Positions 26,528 through 35,782 of a DNA stretch of 64,000 bases are shown piece by piece. The first letter of the stretch is position 1; the number at the start of each line of letters is the position of its first letter. The translations under genes and the position numbers were made by a program. This DNA is from Rhizobium sp. NFR03 (lineage in GTDB: Bacteria; Pseudomonadota; Alphaproteobacteria; Rhizobiales; Rhizobiaceae). The DNA is taken from the NCBI RefSeq assembly GCF_900111275.1, contig NZ_FOGR01000004.1, positions 248,001 to 312,000 on the forward strand, read 5' to 3'. The notes under the pieces were generated by a model. That model was not told the origin of the DNA. It did no database searches and worked only from the letters and a program-made list of their open reading frames with translations.

Positions 26528-27403
26528 TTAGGCCGATGCGCGCATCGACGCGGCACGAAGCGTGTTCTGCAAAAGGCATGCGATGGTCATCGGCCCCACT
26601 CCGCCCGGGACCGGCGTGATGGCGCCGGCGACCGTCCGAGCCTCCTCATAGGCGACGTCTCCGACAAGACGGCCTGCCTTGCCATCGGCGCCCGCAGTCA
26701 ACCGGTTGATACCGACATCGATGACCACGGCACCCGGCTTGATCCAGTTGCCGCGAACCATTTCGGGACGGCCGACCGCCGCAATGAGAATGTCGGCACG
26801 CCGGCAGAGGTCCGGCAGGTCGCGGGTCTGGGAATGGGCCATCGTCACCGTGGCATTGGCCGAAAGCAGCATCTGTGCCACGGGCTTGCCGACGAGGACC
26901 GAACGGCCAAGCACGACGGCATTCAGCCCGGAGACCGTTTCGAGCGTGCGCGAGACCAGCAGCATCGCGCCGAGCGGCGTGCACGGTGCAAGGCCCGGCA
27001 GCCCGTTCATCAGCCGACCGGCATTTTCCGGATGCAGCCCATCGACGTCTTTTCCCGGATCGATGGCCGCGATAACGCTGCCGGCATCGAGGTGACCGGG
27101 AAGCGGCAACTGCACGAGAATGCCATCGACAGAGGGGTCGGCGTTCAGCTGCCGCACGAGAGACAGGAGGTCCTCCTGCCGGATGTCGGGGGAAAGGCGA
27201 TGCTCGAAGCTTTCCATGCCGACCTCGCGCGTCAGCCGCACCTTGGAGCCGACATAGACCTCGCTGGCAGGGTCGTTGCCGACAAGCACCACGGCAAGCC
27301 CTGGCTTGCGCCCATACGCGGCGGCAAAGGCCGCCGCACCCAGCGCCACGTCCGCCCGAAGCTTTGCGGCCTCAGCTTTCCCGTCGATGATCGTTGCGGT
27401 CAT
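26528..27403 (-). CDS. folD: Methylenetetrahydrofolate dehydrogenase / methenyltetrahydrofolate cyclohydrolase
   Basis: 291 residues. Catalytic Lys lies in [44 protein letters not shown] and CTPLGAM precede the NADP site [15 protein letters not shown], and the end is [15 protein letters not shown]. It oxidises 5,10-methylene-THF to 10-formyl-THF. Convergent with mgdD and next to purU, it should process the methylene-THF made by MgdABCD. This is probably a pathway-dedicated copy; whether the chromosome carries another cannot be seen. Confidence 0.95.
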   Translation of the reverse strand: MTATIIDGKAEAAKLRADVALGAAAFAAAYGRKPGLAVVLVGNDPASEVYVGSKVRLTREVGMESFEHRLSPDIRQEDLLSLVRQLNADPSVDGILVQLPLPGHLDAGSVIAAIDPGKDVDGLHPENAGRLMNGLPGLAPCTPLGAMLLVSRTLETVSGLNAVVLGRSVLVGKPVAQMLLSANATVTMAHSQTRDLPDLCRRADILIAAVGRPEMVRGNWIKPGAVVIDVGINRLTAGADGKAGRLVGDVAYEEARTVAGAITPVPGGVGPMTIACLLQNTLRAASMRASA

Positions 27404-27447
27404 AGTTACGTCGCTCTCGTTTCGTCGTCAGGTGTCGCGGCGCAGGC

Positions 27448-28332
27448 TCAGCCCATGCGCTCGGAGGCGTAGCCGCCAGGGCTGGCGGGAAAGACGACGG
27501 TGCGGTTGCCGTTGAGGAAAACACGGTGGTGGATGTGCGCGTGGATGGCGCGGGACAGCACCTGCGCCTCCACGTCCCGGCCGATGGACACGTAGTCCGC
27601 CGCACTTTGCGCATGCGTGATGCGGGCGACGTCCTGCTCGATGATCGGGCCTTCGTCGAGTTCCGCCGTCACGTAATGCGCGGTCGCGCCGATCAGCTTC
27701 ACGCCACGCCCGTAGGCCTGCTTGTACGGGTTAGCCCCCTTGAAGCTCGGCAGGAAGGAGTGGTGGATATTGATGATCCGACCCGACATCCGCTCGCACA
27801 TGGCATCCGACAGAACCTGCATGTAACGGGCGAGCACGACGAGCTCGGCACCGGATTGTTCGATGAGCGCGAGGATGCGAGCCTCCGCCTCCGGCTTGTT
27901 GGCCTTGGTTACGGGAATGTGGTGGAACGGGATGTCGTGATTGACCACCACTTTCTGGTAGTCGAAATGGTTGGAAACCACGGCGACGATCTCGATCGGC
28001 AGAGCGCCGATCTTCCAGCGGTAGAGAATGTCGTTGAGGCAGTGCCCGAAGCGCGAGACCATCAGCACGACCTTCATCGGCGTGGCCGGATCGTGAAACC
28101 GGTAGTCCATGGCGAAAGGCTGCGCGACAGCGGCGAAATCCGCCTCGATCACGGAGAGTGACAGGCCATCCTCCGAGCGAAACCCGATGCGCATGAAGAA
28201 GCGACCGGTCTCCAGATCGTCGAACTGGGCGCTGTCGACGATATTGCAGTGCTTGTCAGCAAGATAGGTCGAGATGGCGGCGACGATGCCGCGACGCGAG
28301 GTGCAGGTGACGGTGAGAACGAACGGGTTCAA
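27448..28332 (-). CDS. purU: Formyltetrahydrofolate deformylase
   Basis: 294 residues: an N-terminal ACT domain (LTVTCTSRRGIVAAISTYLA) and a formyltransferase-like hydrolase domain (VLARYMQVLSDAM, IINIHHSFLPSFKGANPYKQAYGRG, LIGATAHYVT). It hydrolyses 10-formyl-THF to formate and free THF. With FolD this returns THF to MgdABCD and lets the methyl carbon leave as formate. The start codon is TTG, supported by AAAGGA 8 bp upstream. No formate dehydrogenase is encoded in the window. Confidence 0.94.
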   Translation of the reverse strand: MNPFVLTVTCTSRRGIVAAISTYLADKHCNIVDSAQFDDLETGRFFMRIGFRSEDGLSLSVIEADFAAVAQPFAMDYRFHDPATPMKVVLMVSRFGHCLNDILYRWKIGALPIEIVAVVSNHFDYQKVVVNHDIPFHHIPVTKANKPEAEARILALIEQSGAELVVLARYMQVLSDAMCERMSGRIINIHHSFLPSFKGANPYKQAYGRGVKLIGATAHYVTAELDEGPIIEQDVARITHAQSAADYVSIGRDVEAQVLSRAIHAHIHHRVFLNGNRTVVFPASPGGYASERMG

Positions 28333-28407
28333 GACGCGTCCTTTCGTGATGCGTGCGACGATGAGGTTGAAAGCGGACTTGCGGGTCGTTGGAAGAGCGT
28401 CCGATAC

Positions 28408-29715
28408 CTAGACATCGAGCGTCGTTTCGCGTTCCCAGGCCGTGAAATGGCTGCAATAGCTCGTCCACTCGCCATGCTTGAGCTTGAGATAGGCGGCGGA
28501 GAAATCCTTGCCCATCGCCGCCTGCAACTCGCCGTCCTTTTCGTAGTCCCGCAGGGCGTCGAGCAGGTTCAGCGGAAGCTTGGGCGCGTTCGTCACCGTG
28601 TGGCCTTCACGGTACATGTCGATATCGTGGTGCGGACCGGGATCGGCCTTCGAGCGTATGCCCGACATGCCGGCCGCAAGGATGATCGCCTGCAGCAGGT
28701 AGGGATTGACGGCGCCATCAGGCAGGCGAAGCTCGAACCGGCCGGGGCCGGGAACGCGCACCATGTGCGTGCGGTTGTTGCCGGTCCATGTCACCGTGTT
28801 CGGAGCCCAGGTGGCACCTGAAACGGTGCGCGGCGCGTTGATGCGCTTGTAGGAATTGACGGTCGGGTTGGTGATGGCGGCAAGTGCGGAGGCATGTTTC
28901 ATGATGCCGCCGAGGAAGGTCTTTCCGGTCGCGGACAGGCCGAACGGCATATCCTTGTCGGCAAAGACATTGGTCTTGCCCGCGAGATCCCAGACCGAGA
29001 TATGGGCGTGGCAGCCATTGCCGGTGAGCCCCTTGAACGGTTTCGGCATGAAGGTGGCGCGCAGTCCGTGCTTCTCGGCGATGGACTTGACCATGAACTT
29101 GAAGAACGAGTGCTTGTCGGCTGTGGCCAGCACATCGTCATATTCCCAGTTCATCTCGAACTGGCCGTTCGCGTCCTCATGATCGTTCTGGTAGGGCTTC
29201 CATCCGAGCTCCAGCATCGCATCGCAGATCTCCGCGATCACGTCGAACCGGCGCATCACCGCCTGCTGGTCGTAGCAGGGCTTTTCCGCCGTGTCGTATG
29301 TGTCAGATATGATCGAGCCGTCGGCCGAGGTGAGGAAGAACTCGGGCTCGACGCCGGTCTTGACCCGCAACCCCATCTCGGCGGCTTCCGCCACCAGCCG
29401 CTTCAAAAGCACACGCGGTGCCTGATCGAGTGGCTTGTCGTCCATCCGGCAATCGGCCGCGACCCAGGCCACGTCTTTTTTCCACGGAAGTTGAATGACC
29501 GAGGACGCATCCGGCAGCGCAAAGAGGTCGGGATGGGCCGGCGACAGGTCGAGCCAGGTCGCAAAGCCCGCAAAGCCCGCGCCATCCGCCTGCATATCGG
29601 CGATGGCCTGCGCCGGTACCAGCTTGGCGCGCTGGGCACCGAAAAGATCGGTGTAACTGATCATGAAATAGCGGATGCCGTGTTCTGCGGCATAGGTCGA
29701 GAGGTCCAGTGTCAC
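28408..29715 (-). CDS. gmaS: Gamma-glutamylmethylamide synthetase (glutamine-synthetase type III-like)
   Basis: 435 residues of the GlnA superfamily, with VEPEFFLTS, DANGQFEMNWEYDD (metal-binding glutamates), NGCHAHISVWD, NSYKRINAP and RFELRLPDGAVNPYL. This branch, often labelled GlnT or type III, includes GmaS, which joins methylamine to the gamma-carboxyl of glutamate using ATP. The position beside mgsABC supports GmaS over ordinary glutamine synthetase. The start is GTG with AGGGGA upstream. gmaS is widely used as the marker gene for the N-methylglutamate pathway. Confidence 0.9.
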   Translation of the reverse strand: MTLDLSTYAAEHGIRYFMISYTDLFGAQRAKLVPAQAIADMQADGAGFAGFATWLDLSPAHPDLFALPDASSVIQLPWKKDVAWVAADCRMDDKPLDQAPRVLLKRLVAEAAEMGLRVKTGVEPEFFLTSADGSIISDTYDTAEKPCYDQQAVMRRFDVIAEICDAMLELGWKPYQNDHEDANGQFEMNWEYDDVLATADKHSFFKFMVKSIAEKHGLRATFMPKPFKGLTGNGCHAHISVWDLAGKTNVFADKDMPFGLSATGKTFLGGIMKHASALAAITNPTVNSYKRINAPRTVSGATWAPNTVTWTGNNRTHMVRVPGPGRFELRLPDGAVNPYLLQAIILAAGMSGIRSKADPGPHHDIDMYREGHTVTNAPKLPLNLLDALRDYEKDGELQAAMGKDFSAAYLKLKHGEWTSYCSHFTAWERETTLDV

Positions 29716-29858
29716 GTCGTTCCCCTTGTGGATTATCAGACACGTCTTGAAGGCGGCCGCACCCTCCCAGATGCGGACCGGCTTTGTCGTCTTGCAGCGG
29801 CCTATCCGGTGAAGTCTGGTTGCTTCATCTCTGGATAGAACGGCGCATCATGCGTATG

Positions 29859-31187
29859 TCAGAAGCCTCCCTTACCGGGATACCAGCTGGTGCCGGCAAG
29901 CGGGATCTGCGCCATGGCGGCAGCTTCCATCGTGAGCGCGCAGAGGTCTTCGGGTTCCAGATTGTGCAGATGGTTCTTGCCGCAGGCGCGCGCGATGGTC
30001 TGTGCCTCCAGCGTCATGACCTTGAGATAGTTGGCAAGGCGGCGCCCGGCCGCAACCGGATCGAGGCGGGCAGCGAGTTCCGGGTCCTGCGTGGTGATGC
30101 CGGCCGGGTCCTTGCCCTCGTGCCAGTCGTCATAGGCACCGGCCGTCGTGCCAAGCTTTTGGTATTCCTCTTCCCACTTAGGATCGTTATCGCCGAGCGC
30201 GACCAGCGCGGCGGTGCCGATGGCCACCGCATCCGCGCCGAGCGCCAGCGCCTTGGCCACATCCGCGCCCGAGCGGATGCCGCCGGACACGATAAGCTGC
30301 ACCTTGCGATGCATGTCCAGATCCTGCAAGGCCTGAACGGCCGGGCGGATGCAGGCGAGGATCGGCATGCCGACATTCTCGATGAAGACGTCCTGCGTCG
30401 CCGCCGTGCCGCCCTGCATGCCGTCGAGCACCACGACGTCGGCTCCGGCCTTCACGGCAAGCGCCGTGTCGTAATAGGGCCTGGAGCCGCCGACCTTGAC
30501 GTAGATCGGCTTTTCCCAGTCGGTGATCTCGCGCAGTTCGAGGATCTTGATCTCCAGATCGTCGGGGCCGGTCCAGTCCGGGTGGCGGCAGGCCGAGCGC
30601 TGATCGATGCCCTTGGGCAGGTTGCGCATCTGGGCGACGCGGTCGGAAATCTTCTGGCCGAGCAGCATGCCGCCGCCGCCGGGCTTGGCGCCCTGCCCGA
30701 TGACGATCTCGATCGCATCGGCGCGGCGCAGGTCGCGCGGGTTCATGCCATAGCGCGACGGGAGATACTGGTAGACCAGCATCTCGCTATGCCCGCGCTC
30801 CTCGTCGGTCATGCCGCCGTCCCCGGTCGTGGTCGAGGTGCCCGCCAGCGTCGCGCCGCGTCCGAGCGCTTCCTTGGCATTGCCGGAAAGTGCGCCGAAC
30901 GACATGCCGGCAATGGTAATCGGCGTCTTCAGGCGGATGGGTTTCTTTGCAAACCGCGTGCCGAGTACGACGGAGGTGTCGCACTTCTCCCGGTAGCCTT
31001 CCAGCGGATAGCGAGAGATCGAGGCACCGAGAAACAGGAGGTCATCGAAATGCGGCAGCTTGCGCTTCGTGCCCGCTCCGCGAATGTCGTAGATGCCGGT
31101 GGCGGCCGCGCGCCGGATCTCGGCCAGCGTCGCATCGTCGAAGGTCGCCGACTTGCGCGGCGGAGTATAGGGGTTGTGATAGCTCAT
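29859..31187 (-). CDS. mgsC: N-methylglutamate synthase subunit C (FMN-binding glutamate-synthase-like)
   Basis: 442 residues, equivalent to the central FMN/synthase domain of glutamate synthase. Blocks seen are MSFGALSGNAKEALGRGA, GGGMLLGQKIS, the phosphate loop region VVLDGMQGGTAATQDVF and GGIRSGADVAKALALGADAVAIGTAAL. In MgsABC this subunit forms N-methylglutamate from methylamine released from gamma-glutamylmethylamide. It lies 143 bp before gmaS on the same strand and 18 bp after mgsB. Confidence 0.92.
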   Translation of the reverse strand: MSYHNPYTPPRKSATFDDATLAEIRRAAATGIYDIRGAGTKRKLPHFDDLLFLGASISRYPLEGYREKCDTSVVLGTRFAKKPIRLKTPITIAGMSFGALSGNAKEALGRGATLAGTSTTTGDGGMTDEERGHSEMLVYQYLPSRYGMNPRDLRRADAIEIVIGQGAKPGGGGMLLGQKISDRVAQMRNLPKGIDQRSACRHPDWTGPDDLEIKILELREITDWEKPIYVKVGGSRPYYDTALAVKAGADVVVLDGMQGGTAATQDVFIENVGMPILACIRPAVQALQDLDMHRKVQLIVSGGIRSGADVAKALALGADAVAIGTAALVALGDNDPKWEEEYQKLGTTAGAYDDWHEGKDPAGITTQDPELAARLDPVAAGRRLANYLKVMTLEAQTIARACGKNHLHNLEPEDLCALTMEAAAMAQIPLAGTSWYPGKGGF

Positions 31188-31205
31188 GGATGTTCCCTCG
31201 GGCCT

Positions 31206-31892
31206 TCAGTATGCGTCGGCATTGTCGATGTTGAACGTGTAGAGCGTGCGCGCCGAACCGTAGCGCTTGAACTCCTCCGGCTTCGCATCGGTGGCCCCGG
31301 CCCGCTCGAGCAGCCCGCGCAACGTCTCCAGATGCTCCGGCCGCATCGGCTTCTCGATGCAGTCGGTGCCGAGGCTCTTCACGGTACCGCGCACAAAGAG
31401 CTTCGCCTCGTAGAGGCTGTCGCCCAGCGCATCGCCCGCATCGCCCAGCACGACGAGATGGCCGGACTGGCCCATGAAGGCCGACATATGCCCGATGCTG
31501 CCATGGACGACGATGTCGATGCCCTTCATGGAAATGCCGCAGCGCGAGGCCGCATTGCCCTTGATGACGAGAAGACCGCCCTGCCCGGTCGCACCGGCAT
31601 ACTGGCTGGCATCGCCCTCGATGACGACCGTGCCGGACATCATGTTCTCGGCCACGCCCGGCCCCGCCGAACCGTGGACGGTGACCGCCCCACCGTCGTT
31701 CATGCCGGCACAGTAATAGCCGACGGAGCCACGCACCTCGACGGTAACGGGCGCATCGATGCCAACGGCTACCGCGTGCGCACCGCGCGGATTGACGACG
31801 TCGAACGCCGTGTCGTTGGCACCTTTCGAAAGGGCGTGGAGAGCACTGTTGAGCTCGCGCAGCGGCGTGGAGGACAGGTCGAATGTCGGCAT
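31206..31892 (-). CDS. mgsB: N-methylglutamate synthase subunit B (GXGXG beta-helix domain)
   Basis: 228 residues from the ATG at 31892. It has repeated glycine-rich turns of the glutamate-synthase C-terminal (GXGXG) beta-helix, such as GSVGYYCAG, GDASQYAGATGQGG, GNAASRCGISMKG and GSIGHMSAFMGQSG. In glutamate synthase this domain is fused to the large chain; separate genes for the three domains are the MgsABC arrangement. It starts 2 bp after the mgsA stop. Confidence 0.92.
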   Translation of the reverse strand: MPTFDLSSTPLRELNSALHALSKGANDTAFDVVNPRGAHAVAVGIDAPVTVEVRGSVGYYCAGMNDGGAVTVHGSAGPGVAENMMSGTVVIEGDASQYAGATGQGGLLVIKGNAASRCGISMKGIDIVVHGSIGHMSAFMGQSGHLVVLGDAGDALGDSLYEAKLFVRGTVKSLGTDCIEKPMRPEHLETLRGLLERAGATDAKPEEFKRYGSARTLYTFNIDNADAY

Positions 31893-31894
31893 TC

Positions 31895-32797
31895 TCAAGC
31901 AGCCTTCTCGTGATCCCAGAAATAGACGGTGGCCGGCTCCGGCTCCCACACGCGGGCAGTCTCGATGCCGGGCAGGTTGACCAGCGCCCGGTATTCCGAG
32001 CCGAAGGCGACATATTGATCGGTTTCGGCCATGACGGCCGGCTTGCAGGCGATGGGGTCGCGCACCACGCCGAAGCCGGACTTCGTGCCGACGACGAAGG
32101 TGAAGAAGCCATCGAGATCGTCCAGAGCGCCGGTCAGCGCCTCGCCGAGATCCTTGCCCTTGGCCATTTCGGCCGTGAGATAGGCCGCAGCGACTTCCGA
32201 GTCGTTCTGCGTCTCGAAGGTCATGCCCTCGCGGATCAGCGTTCGGCGCAGATTGTTGTGGTTGGACAGCGAGCCGTTATGGACGAGGCACTGGTCGGCC
32301 CCCGTGGAAAATGGATGCGCGCCGAGCGTCGTTACAGCGGACTCCGTTGCCATGCGCGTATGGCCGATGCCGTGCGTTCCGCCCATCGAGCGAACGTCGA
32401 AACGGTCGACCACATCTTTCGGCAGGCCCGTTTCCTTGTAGATCTCGACGCTCTCGCCGGTTCCCATGATACGGATCTGCGGACGAGTCTGGCCAAGGAA
32501 CGCGCGGACATCTGCAACGGCGGCCGTCGTCTCGACGACCGCATGCGTATCCTTGAGCGTAACGCGGGCGGAAATGTTTCCGGCTTCAAGCGCTTCGGAA
32601 AGACCTGCGAAATCGACGTCCGGCTGGGCCGACTGCAACGTCAACTTCCAGGTTCCCGCCGAAGGGGCGTTGTAGATCGCGATGCCGGCGGAATCCGGGC
32701 CCCGGTCCGTCATCGTGATCAGCATGTCCGATAACAACCGGCCGAGTTCCGGCCGCAGCGTCTCGTCTTTCAGAAACAATCCCACAATGCCGCACAT
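31895..32797 (-). CDS. mgsA: N-methylglutamate synthase subunit A (class II glutamine amidotransferase)
   Basis: 300 residues. I set the start at 32797 because it gives MCGIVGLF, placing the catalytic Cys at position 2 as this Ntn-hydrolase family requires; longer frames would bury it. GHTRMATESAVTTLGAHPFS and NGSLSNHNNLRR are further family blocks. It hydrolyses the amide of gamma-glutamylmethylamide and channels methylamine to MgsC. It is the first gene of the mgsABC-gmaS-purU-folD row. Confidence 0.92.
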   Translation of the reverse strand: MCGIVGLFLKDETLRPELGRLLSDMLITMTDRGPDSAGIAIYNAPSAGTWKLTLQSAQPDVDFAGLSEALEAGNISARVTLKDTHAVVETTAAVADVRAFLGQTRPQIRIMGTGESVEIYKETGLPKDVVDRFDVRSMGGTHGIGHTRMATESAVTTLGAHPFSTGADQCLVHNGSLSNHNNLRRTLIREGMTFETQNDSEVAAAYLTAEMAKGKDLGEALTGALDDLDGFFTFVVGTKSGFGVVRDPIACKPAVMAETDQYVAFGSEYRALVNLPGIETARVWEPEPATVYFWDHEKAA

Positions 32798-32859
32798 CGC
32801 CACCATCCTGTTCTTCGATGGACAATGGCTAACATGCACGGTTGGAGATATCAATCCTC

Positions 32860-32881
32860 AAGAAACTTTTTTTCTTTTAAG
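32860..32881. promoter_or_regulatory. Candidate regulator-binding element upstream of mgsA
   Basis: The element reads AAGAA, A/T-rich spacer, TTTCTTTTAAG. A closely similar element (AAGAA, spacer, TTTCTCTTTAAG) occurs at 33784-33809 before the permease. Both flank the XRE-cupin regulator gene. On the minus strand it abuts a TTGAGG -35-like box (32861-32856) for mgsA. Confidence 0.45.
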
Positions 32882-32885
32882 GCAA

Positions 32886-33560
32886 TCATGGCCCGTCGCC
32901 TCCATTCCGCTTGGTCGGATAGGAGATGATGGAAAGGTATCGAGCGGGCAGCTTCGTCAGCACGCACGGCCCATGCGGCGCGTCTGCGTCGAAGAACAGG
33001 CTGTCGCCCGCCTCCATATCGAACGTCCGGTCGCCATGGCGGTAGGTGACCGCGCCCTCCAGCATGTAGAGAAACTCCATTCCCTCATGCTGAAAGGTCG
33101 GGAACACGTCCGACTCCGTCGTCAGCGTGATCAGATAGGGCTCCACCGTGACGCCGCTCGAATTGTTGTCGATATGGCCGAGCAGGCTGTACTGGTGCCC
33201 GGCCCGGGTGCCGCGCCGCTCCATGTTGACGCCCTCGCCGGCCTTGACGAAGATCGCGTTGCGCGGTTCCTCGAAACCGCGGAAGAACGCAGTGAGGGGC
33301 ACACCGAGCGCCTTCGACAGGGATTGAAGCGTGGTCAATGAGGGAGAGATGTTGCCGTTCTCGATCTTCGACAGCATGCCGACGGACAGACCGGTCGCAC
33401 CTGCGAGATCCGATACGGTAATCCCGAGGCGCTTGCGATAGGCGCGCACCTCATGGCCGATCGCCATTTCGAGATTGTTTTCCTTCGGCTCGCGCAACGC
33501 GTGCGGGTCTTGGGCAAGGATGACAGGCTTGGATATCGCAGGTTTGGCCGGTTCCGACAC
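32886..33560 (-). CDS. XRE-family regulator with C-terminal cupin sensor domain
   Basis: 224 residues from a GTG at 33560 preceded by GGGAGA. The helix-turn-helix is at about 33-88 (RLGITVSDLAGATGLSVGMLSKIENGNISPSLTTLQSLSKALG). The cupin_2 fold follows at about 140-215 (HEGMEFLYMLEGAVTYRHGDRTFDMEAGDSLFFDADAPHG). PuuR-like proteins of this build regulate polyamine and amino-acid catabolism. Placed between mgsABC-gmaS and the permease-dmm-tmm-tdm row, it is the likely switch for methylated-amine use. The effector is unknown. Confidence 0.88.
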   Translation of the reverse strand: MSEPAKPAISKPVILAQDPHALREPKENNLEMAIGHEVRAYRKRLGITVSDLAGATGLSVGMLSKIENGNISPSLTTLQSLSKALGVPLTAFFRGFEEPRNAIFVKAGEGVNMERRGTRAGHQYSLLGHIDNNSSGVTVEPYLITLTTESDVFPTFQHEGMEFLYMLEGAVTYRHGDRTFDMEAGDSLFFDADAPHGPCVLTKLPARYLSIISYPTKRNGGDGP

Positions 33561-33783
33561 ATCGTCTCCCGTTGATTGAAGAGGGTGCCAGTTCGCAAGG
33601 CCCATGCTGGGACAAGCTTTGCGGCGACACGGGCTGCGTTCCCGAACATGGGGAAACGGCCCATCATTATGAAGGGCGGTCCTCTGTGCTGCAATCTCTA
33701 TTCGGTTTGCAAAGACCTGCGGAATAACCAAGCGTTGCCCGAAAACATGAATTCTGCCTATTAAATTGGCAAGTCTAAAAATT

Positions 33784-33846
33784 AAGAAGAAAATTTGTTT
33801 CTCTTTAAGAATAACCTTTGACAAACCGGAAACTCGGCAGCATGAT
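33784..33846 (+). promoter_or_regulatory. Candidate promoter and operator for the permease-dmm-tmm-tdm row
   Basis: The 494-bp gap between the XRE-cupin gene and the permease holds the second copy of the shared element (33784-33809). A TTGACA box (33818-33823) and CATGAT (33841-33846), 17 bp apart, follow as a possible -35/-10 pair. If so, the leader is about 200 nt. Nothing else was recognised in the gap: no convincing small gene and no clear terminator. Confidence 0.45.
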
Positions 33847-34054
33847 CCCCGCAAGAACCCGATAGCCGGTCCGGTCAAACATCCGGCACCGCGGTAACAG
33901 GGCAAGCGAGCACGGCATACGGGATCGCCCGATCCCGTACGAGGTATGCAGCAAGGATCCGCCATGAACAGGGTCCGCTGCGCATGCAAGCCGATGTTCA
34001 TCGGCTCCAATAGCAGTCCGACTTATACAAAACAGAACGTGGCGGGGAACAGCT

Positions 34055-35767
34055 ATGTCAACCACAGTGATAAGCTCCGAGATTTCGGAGCCAGGAAAAC
34101 TGCATCGTAGCATCAACTGGACAGGGGCCTTCTGGGTCGCGAGCGGCGTGCCGGCGCTGGTCCTCTTCTCGATCGGCGGCATAGCCGGGACGGTGGGCAC
34201 GCTTGCCTTCGCGGTCTGGATCGTCTCCATGATCATGGGCTTCATCCAGTCCTTCACCTATGCCGAAATCGCCGGCCTCTTCCCCAACAAGTCAGGCGGC
34301 GCGTCCATCTACGGCGCCTCTGCCTGGGTTCGCTATGCCAAGCCCATCGCGCCGCTTTCGGTGTGGTGCAACTGGTTTGCCTGGTCGCCTGTGCTCTCGC
34401 TCGGCTGCTCCATCGCCGCCGCCTATATCCTGAACGCGCTTGCGCCGGTCCCGGCCGTCGATAGCGCTTCCGTCATCGACTGGATCGCCGCCAATGGCGC
34501 GACGCTGACGGTGCCAGATGCGGAAAAAGCGGCCGCCGCCGTATCGGCACTGACGCCGTCCATCCGCACCTGGACACTCTTCCAGACGACGCTCGGACCC
34601 GTCTCCCTGTCGCTCAATGCCGCCTTCTTCATCGGCGCCATCCTGATGCTCGTCACCTTCGCCGTGCAGCATCGCGGCATTCTCGGTACCGCCAAGGTGC
34701 AGAAATATATCGGCCTCGTCGTCATCATCCCCATGGTCATCGTCGGGGTCGTGCCGCTCGTCACCGGCGGCGTCAACTGGTCGAACTTTTCCCCGCTCGT
34801 GCCGCTCGCCACGGCCTATGCGCCGGAACCCGGCGCCTGGAACATCGCCGGCTGGACGCTGGTTCTCGGCGGCATGTTCATCGCGGCATGGTCGACCTAC
34901 GGGTTTGAGACCGCGGTCTGCTACACGAGCGAATTCCGCGATCCCGGCAAGGATACGTTCAAGGCCATCTTCTTCTCCGGCCTCCTTTGCCTCGCGCTCT
35001 TCAGCCTCGTTCCCTTCACCTTCCAGGGCGTCCTCGGGCTCGACGGCATGCTCGCCACGCCGATCGTCGATGGCTCCGGCGTGGCTGCGGCAATGGCTCA
35101 CATGGTGGGCGGCGGCGCATTCATCGAGAGCCTGCTGGTCATGCTGATGATCCTCGCGCTCATGCTCTGCCTGATGACGGCGATGGCCGGTTCCTCGCGC
35201 ACGCTCTACCAGGGCTCGGTCGATGGCTGGCTGCCGAAGTACCTCTCCCACGTCAACGAGCACGGCGCGCCGACGCGGGCCATGTGGACCGATCTCATCG
35301 TCAATCTCGTCGTGCTGGCCATCGCCTGCGCCGATGCCACCAGCTTCTTCTTCATCCTCGCGGTGTCGAACTGCGGCTACATCATCTTCAACTTTCTCAA
35401 CCTGAACGCCGGCTGGCTGCACCGGATCGACTCCGGCCACATCGCGCGACCCTACAGGGCGCCGACCGTCCTTCTTGCACTCGGCGGCATCTTCGCCTTC
35501 CTCAATGCCGTCTTCATGGGCGCCGGCGCCAAAGTCTGGAACCCGATGGCGCTCTGGGCGGGCATCATCACGGCGGCGCTGATCATCCCGGTCTTCTTCT
35601 ACCGCCACTACATCCAGGATCGCGGACAATTCCCCGCGCAAATGCTGGAGGACCTCGGCGTGAAGCCCGGCGAGACCATGAACCGCAAGGCCGGCATCCT
35701 CCCCTACCTCACGCTCATCGCCGGTGTGGCCGTCGTGTTCCTGTCCAACTGGTTCTTCAGCGCCTGA
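34055..35767 (+). CDS. APC-superfamily permease, candidate methylated-amine/TMAO transporter
   Basis: 570 residues, about 12-13 hydrophobic helices, with the amino acid-polyamine-organocation pattern: GVPALVLFSIGGIAGTVGT in helix 1, FTYAEIAGLFPNKSGGASIYGA, and helix 6-8 WSTYGFETAVCYTSEFRDPGKDTFKA. The 570-residue length is long for the family because of an extended loop between helices 3 and 5. It comes first in a same-strand row leading to the dimethylamine, trimethylamine and TMAO genes, and no TmoXWV-type importer is present. Uptake of an island substrate is therefore likely; which amine is unknown. Confidence 0.85.
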   Translation: MSTTVISSEISEPGKLHRSINWTGAFWVASGVPALVLFSIGGIAGTVGTLAFAVWIVSMIMGFIQSFTYAEIAGLFPNKSGGASIYGASAWVRYAKPIAPLSVWCNWFAWSPVLSLGCSIAAAYILNALAPVPAVDSASVIDWIAANGATLTVPDAEKAAAAVSALTPSIRTWTLFQTTLGPVSLSLNAAFFIGAILMLVTFAVQHRGILGTAKVQKYIGLVVIIPMVIVGVVPLVTGGVNWSNFSPLVPLATAYAPEPGAWNIAGWTLVLGGMFIAAWSTYGFETAVCYTSEFRDPGKDTFKAIFFSGLLCLALFSLVPFTFQGVLGLDGMLATPIVDGSGVAAAMAHMVGGGAFIESLLVMLMILALMLCLMTAMAGSSRTLYQGSVDGWLPKYLSHVNEHGAPTRAMWTDLIVNLVVLAIACADATSFFFILAVSNCGYIIFNFLNLNAGWLHRIDSGHIARPYRAPTVLLALGGIFAFLNAVFMGAGAKVWNPMALWAGIITAALIIPVFFYRHYIQDRGQFPAQMLEDLGVKPGETMNRKAGILPYLTLIAGVAVVFLSNWFFSA

Positions 35768-35782
35768 CACCCTGCAGCACAA

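Noticed and set aside
28408-29715. Ordinary glutamine synthetase
   Set aside because: The glutamine-synthetase fold is shared, but the sequence branch and the mgs genes next to it point to gamma-glutamylmethylamide synthetase.
29784-31913. 709-codon plus-strand frame opposite mgsC and mgsB
   Set aside because: It spans two real genes and their gap; the translation has no recognisable domain, while the minus strand has clear glutamate-synthase blocks.
33576-33764. 62-codon plus-strand frame in the 494-bp gap before the permease
   Set aside because: No ribosome site, no family, and composition unlike neighbouring genes; partly antisense to the regulator leader.
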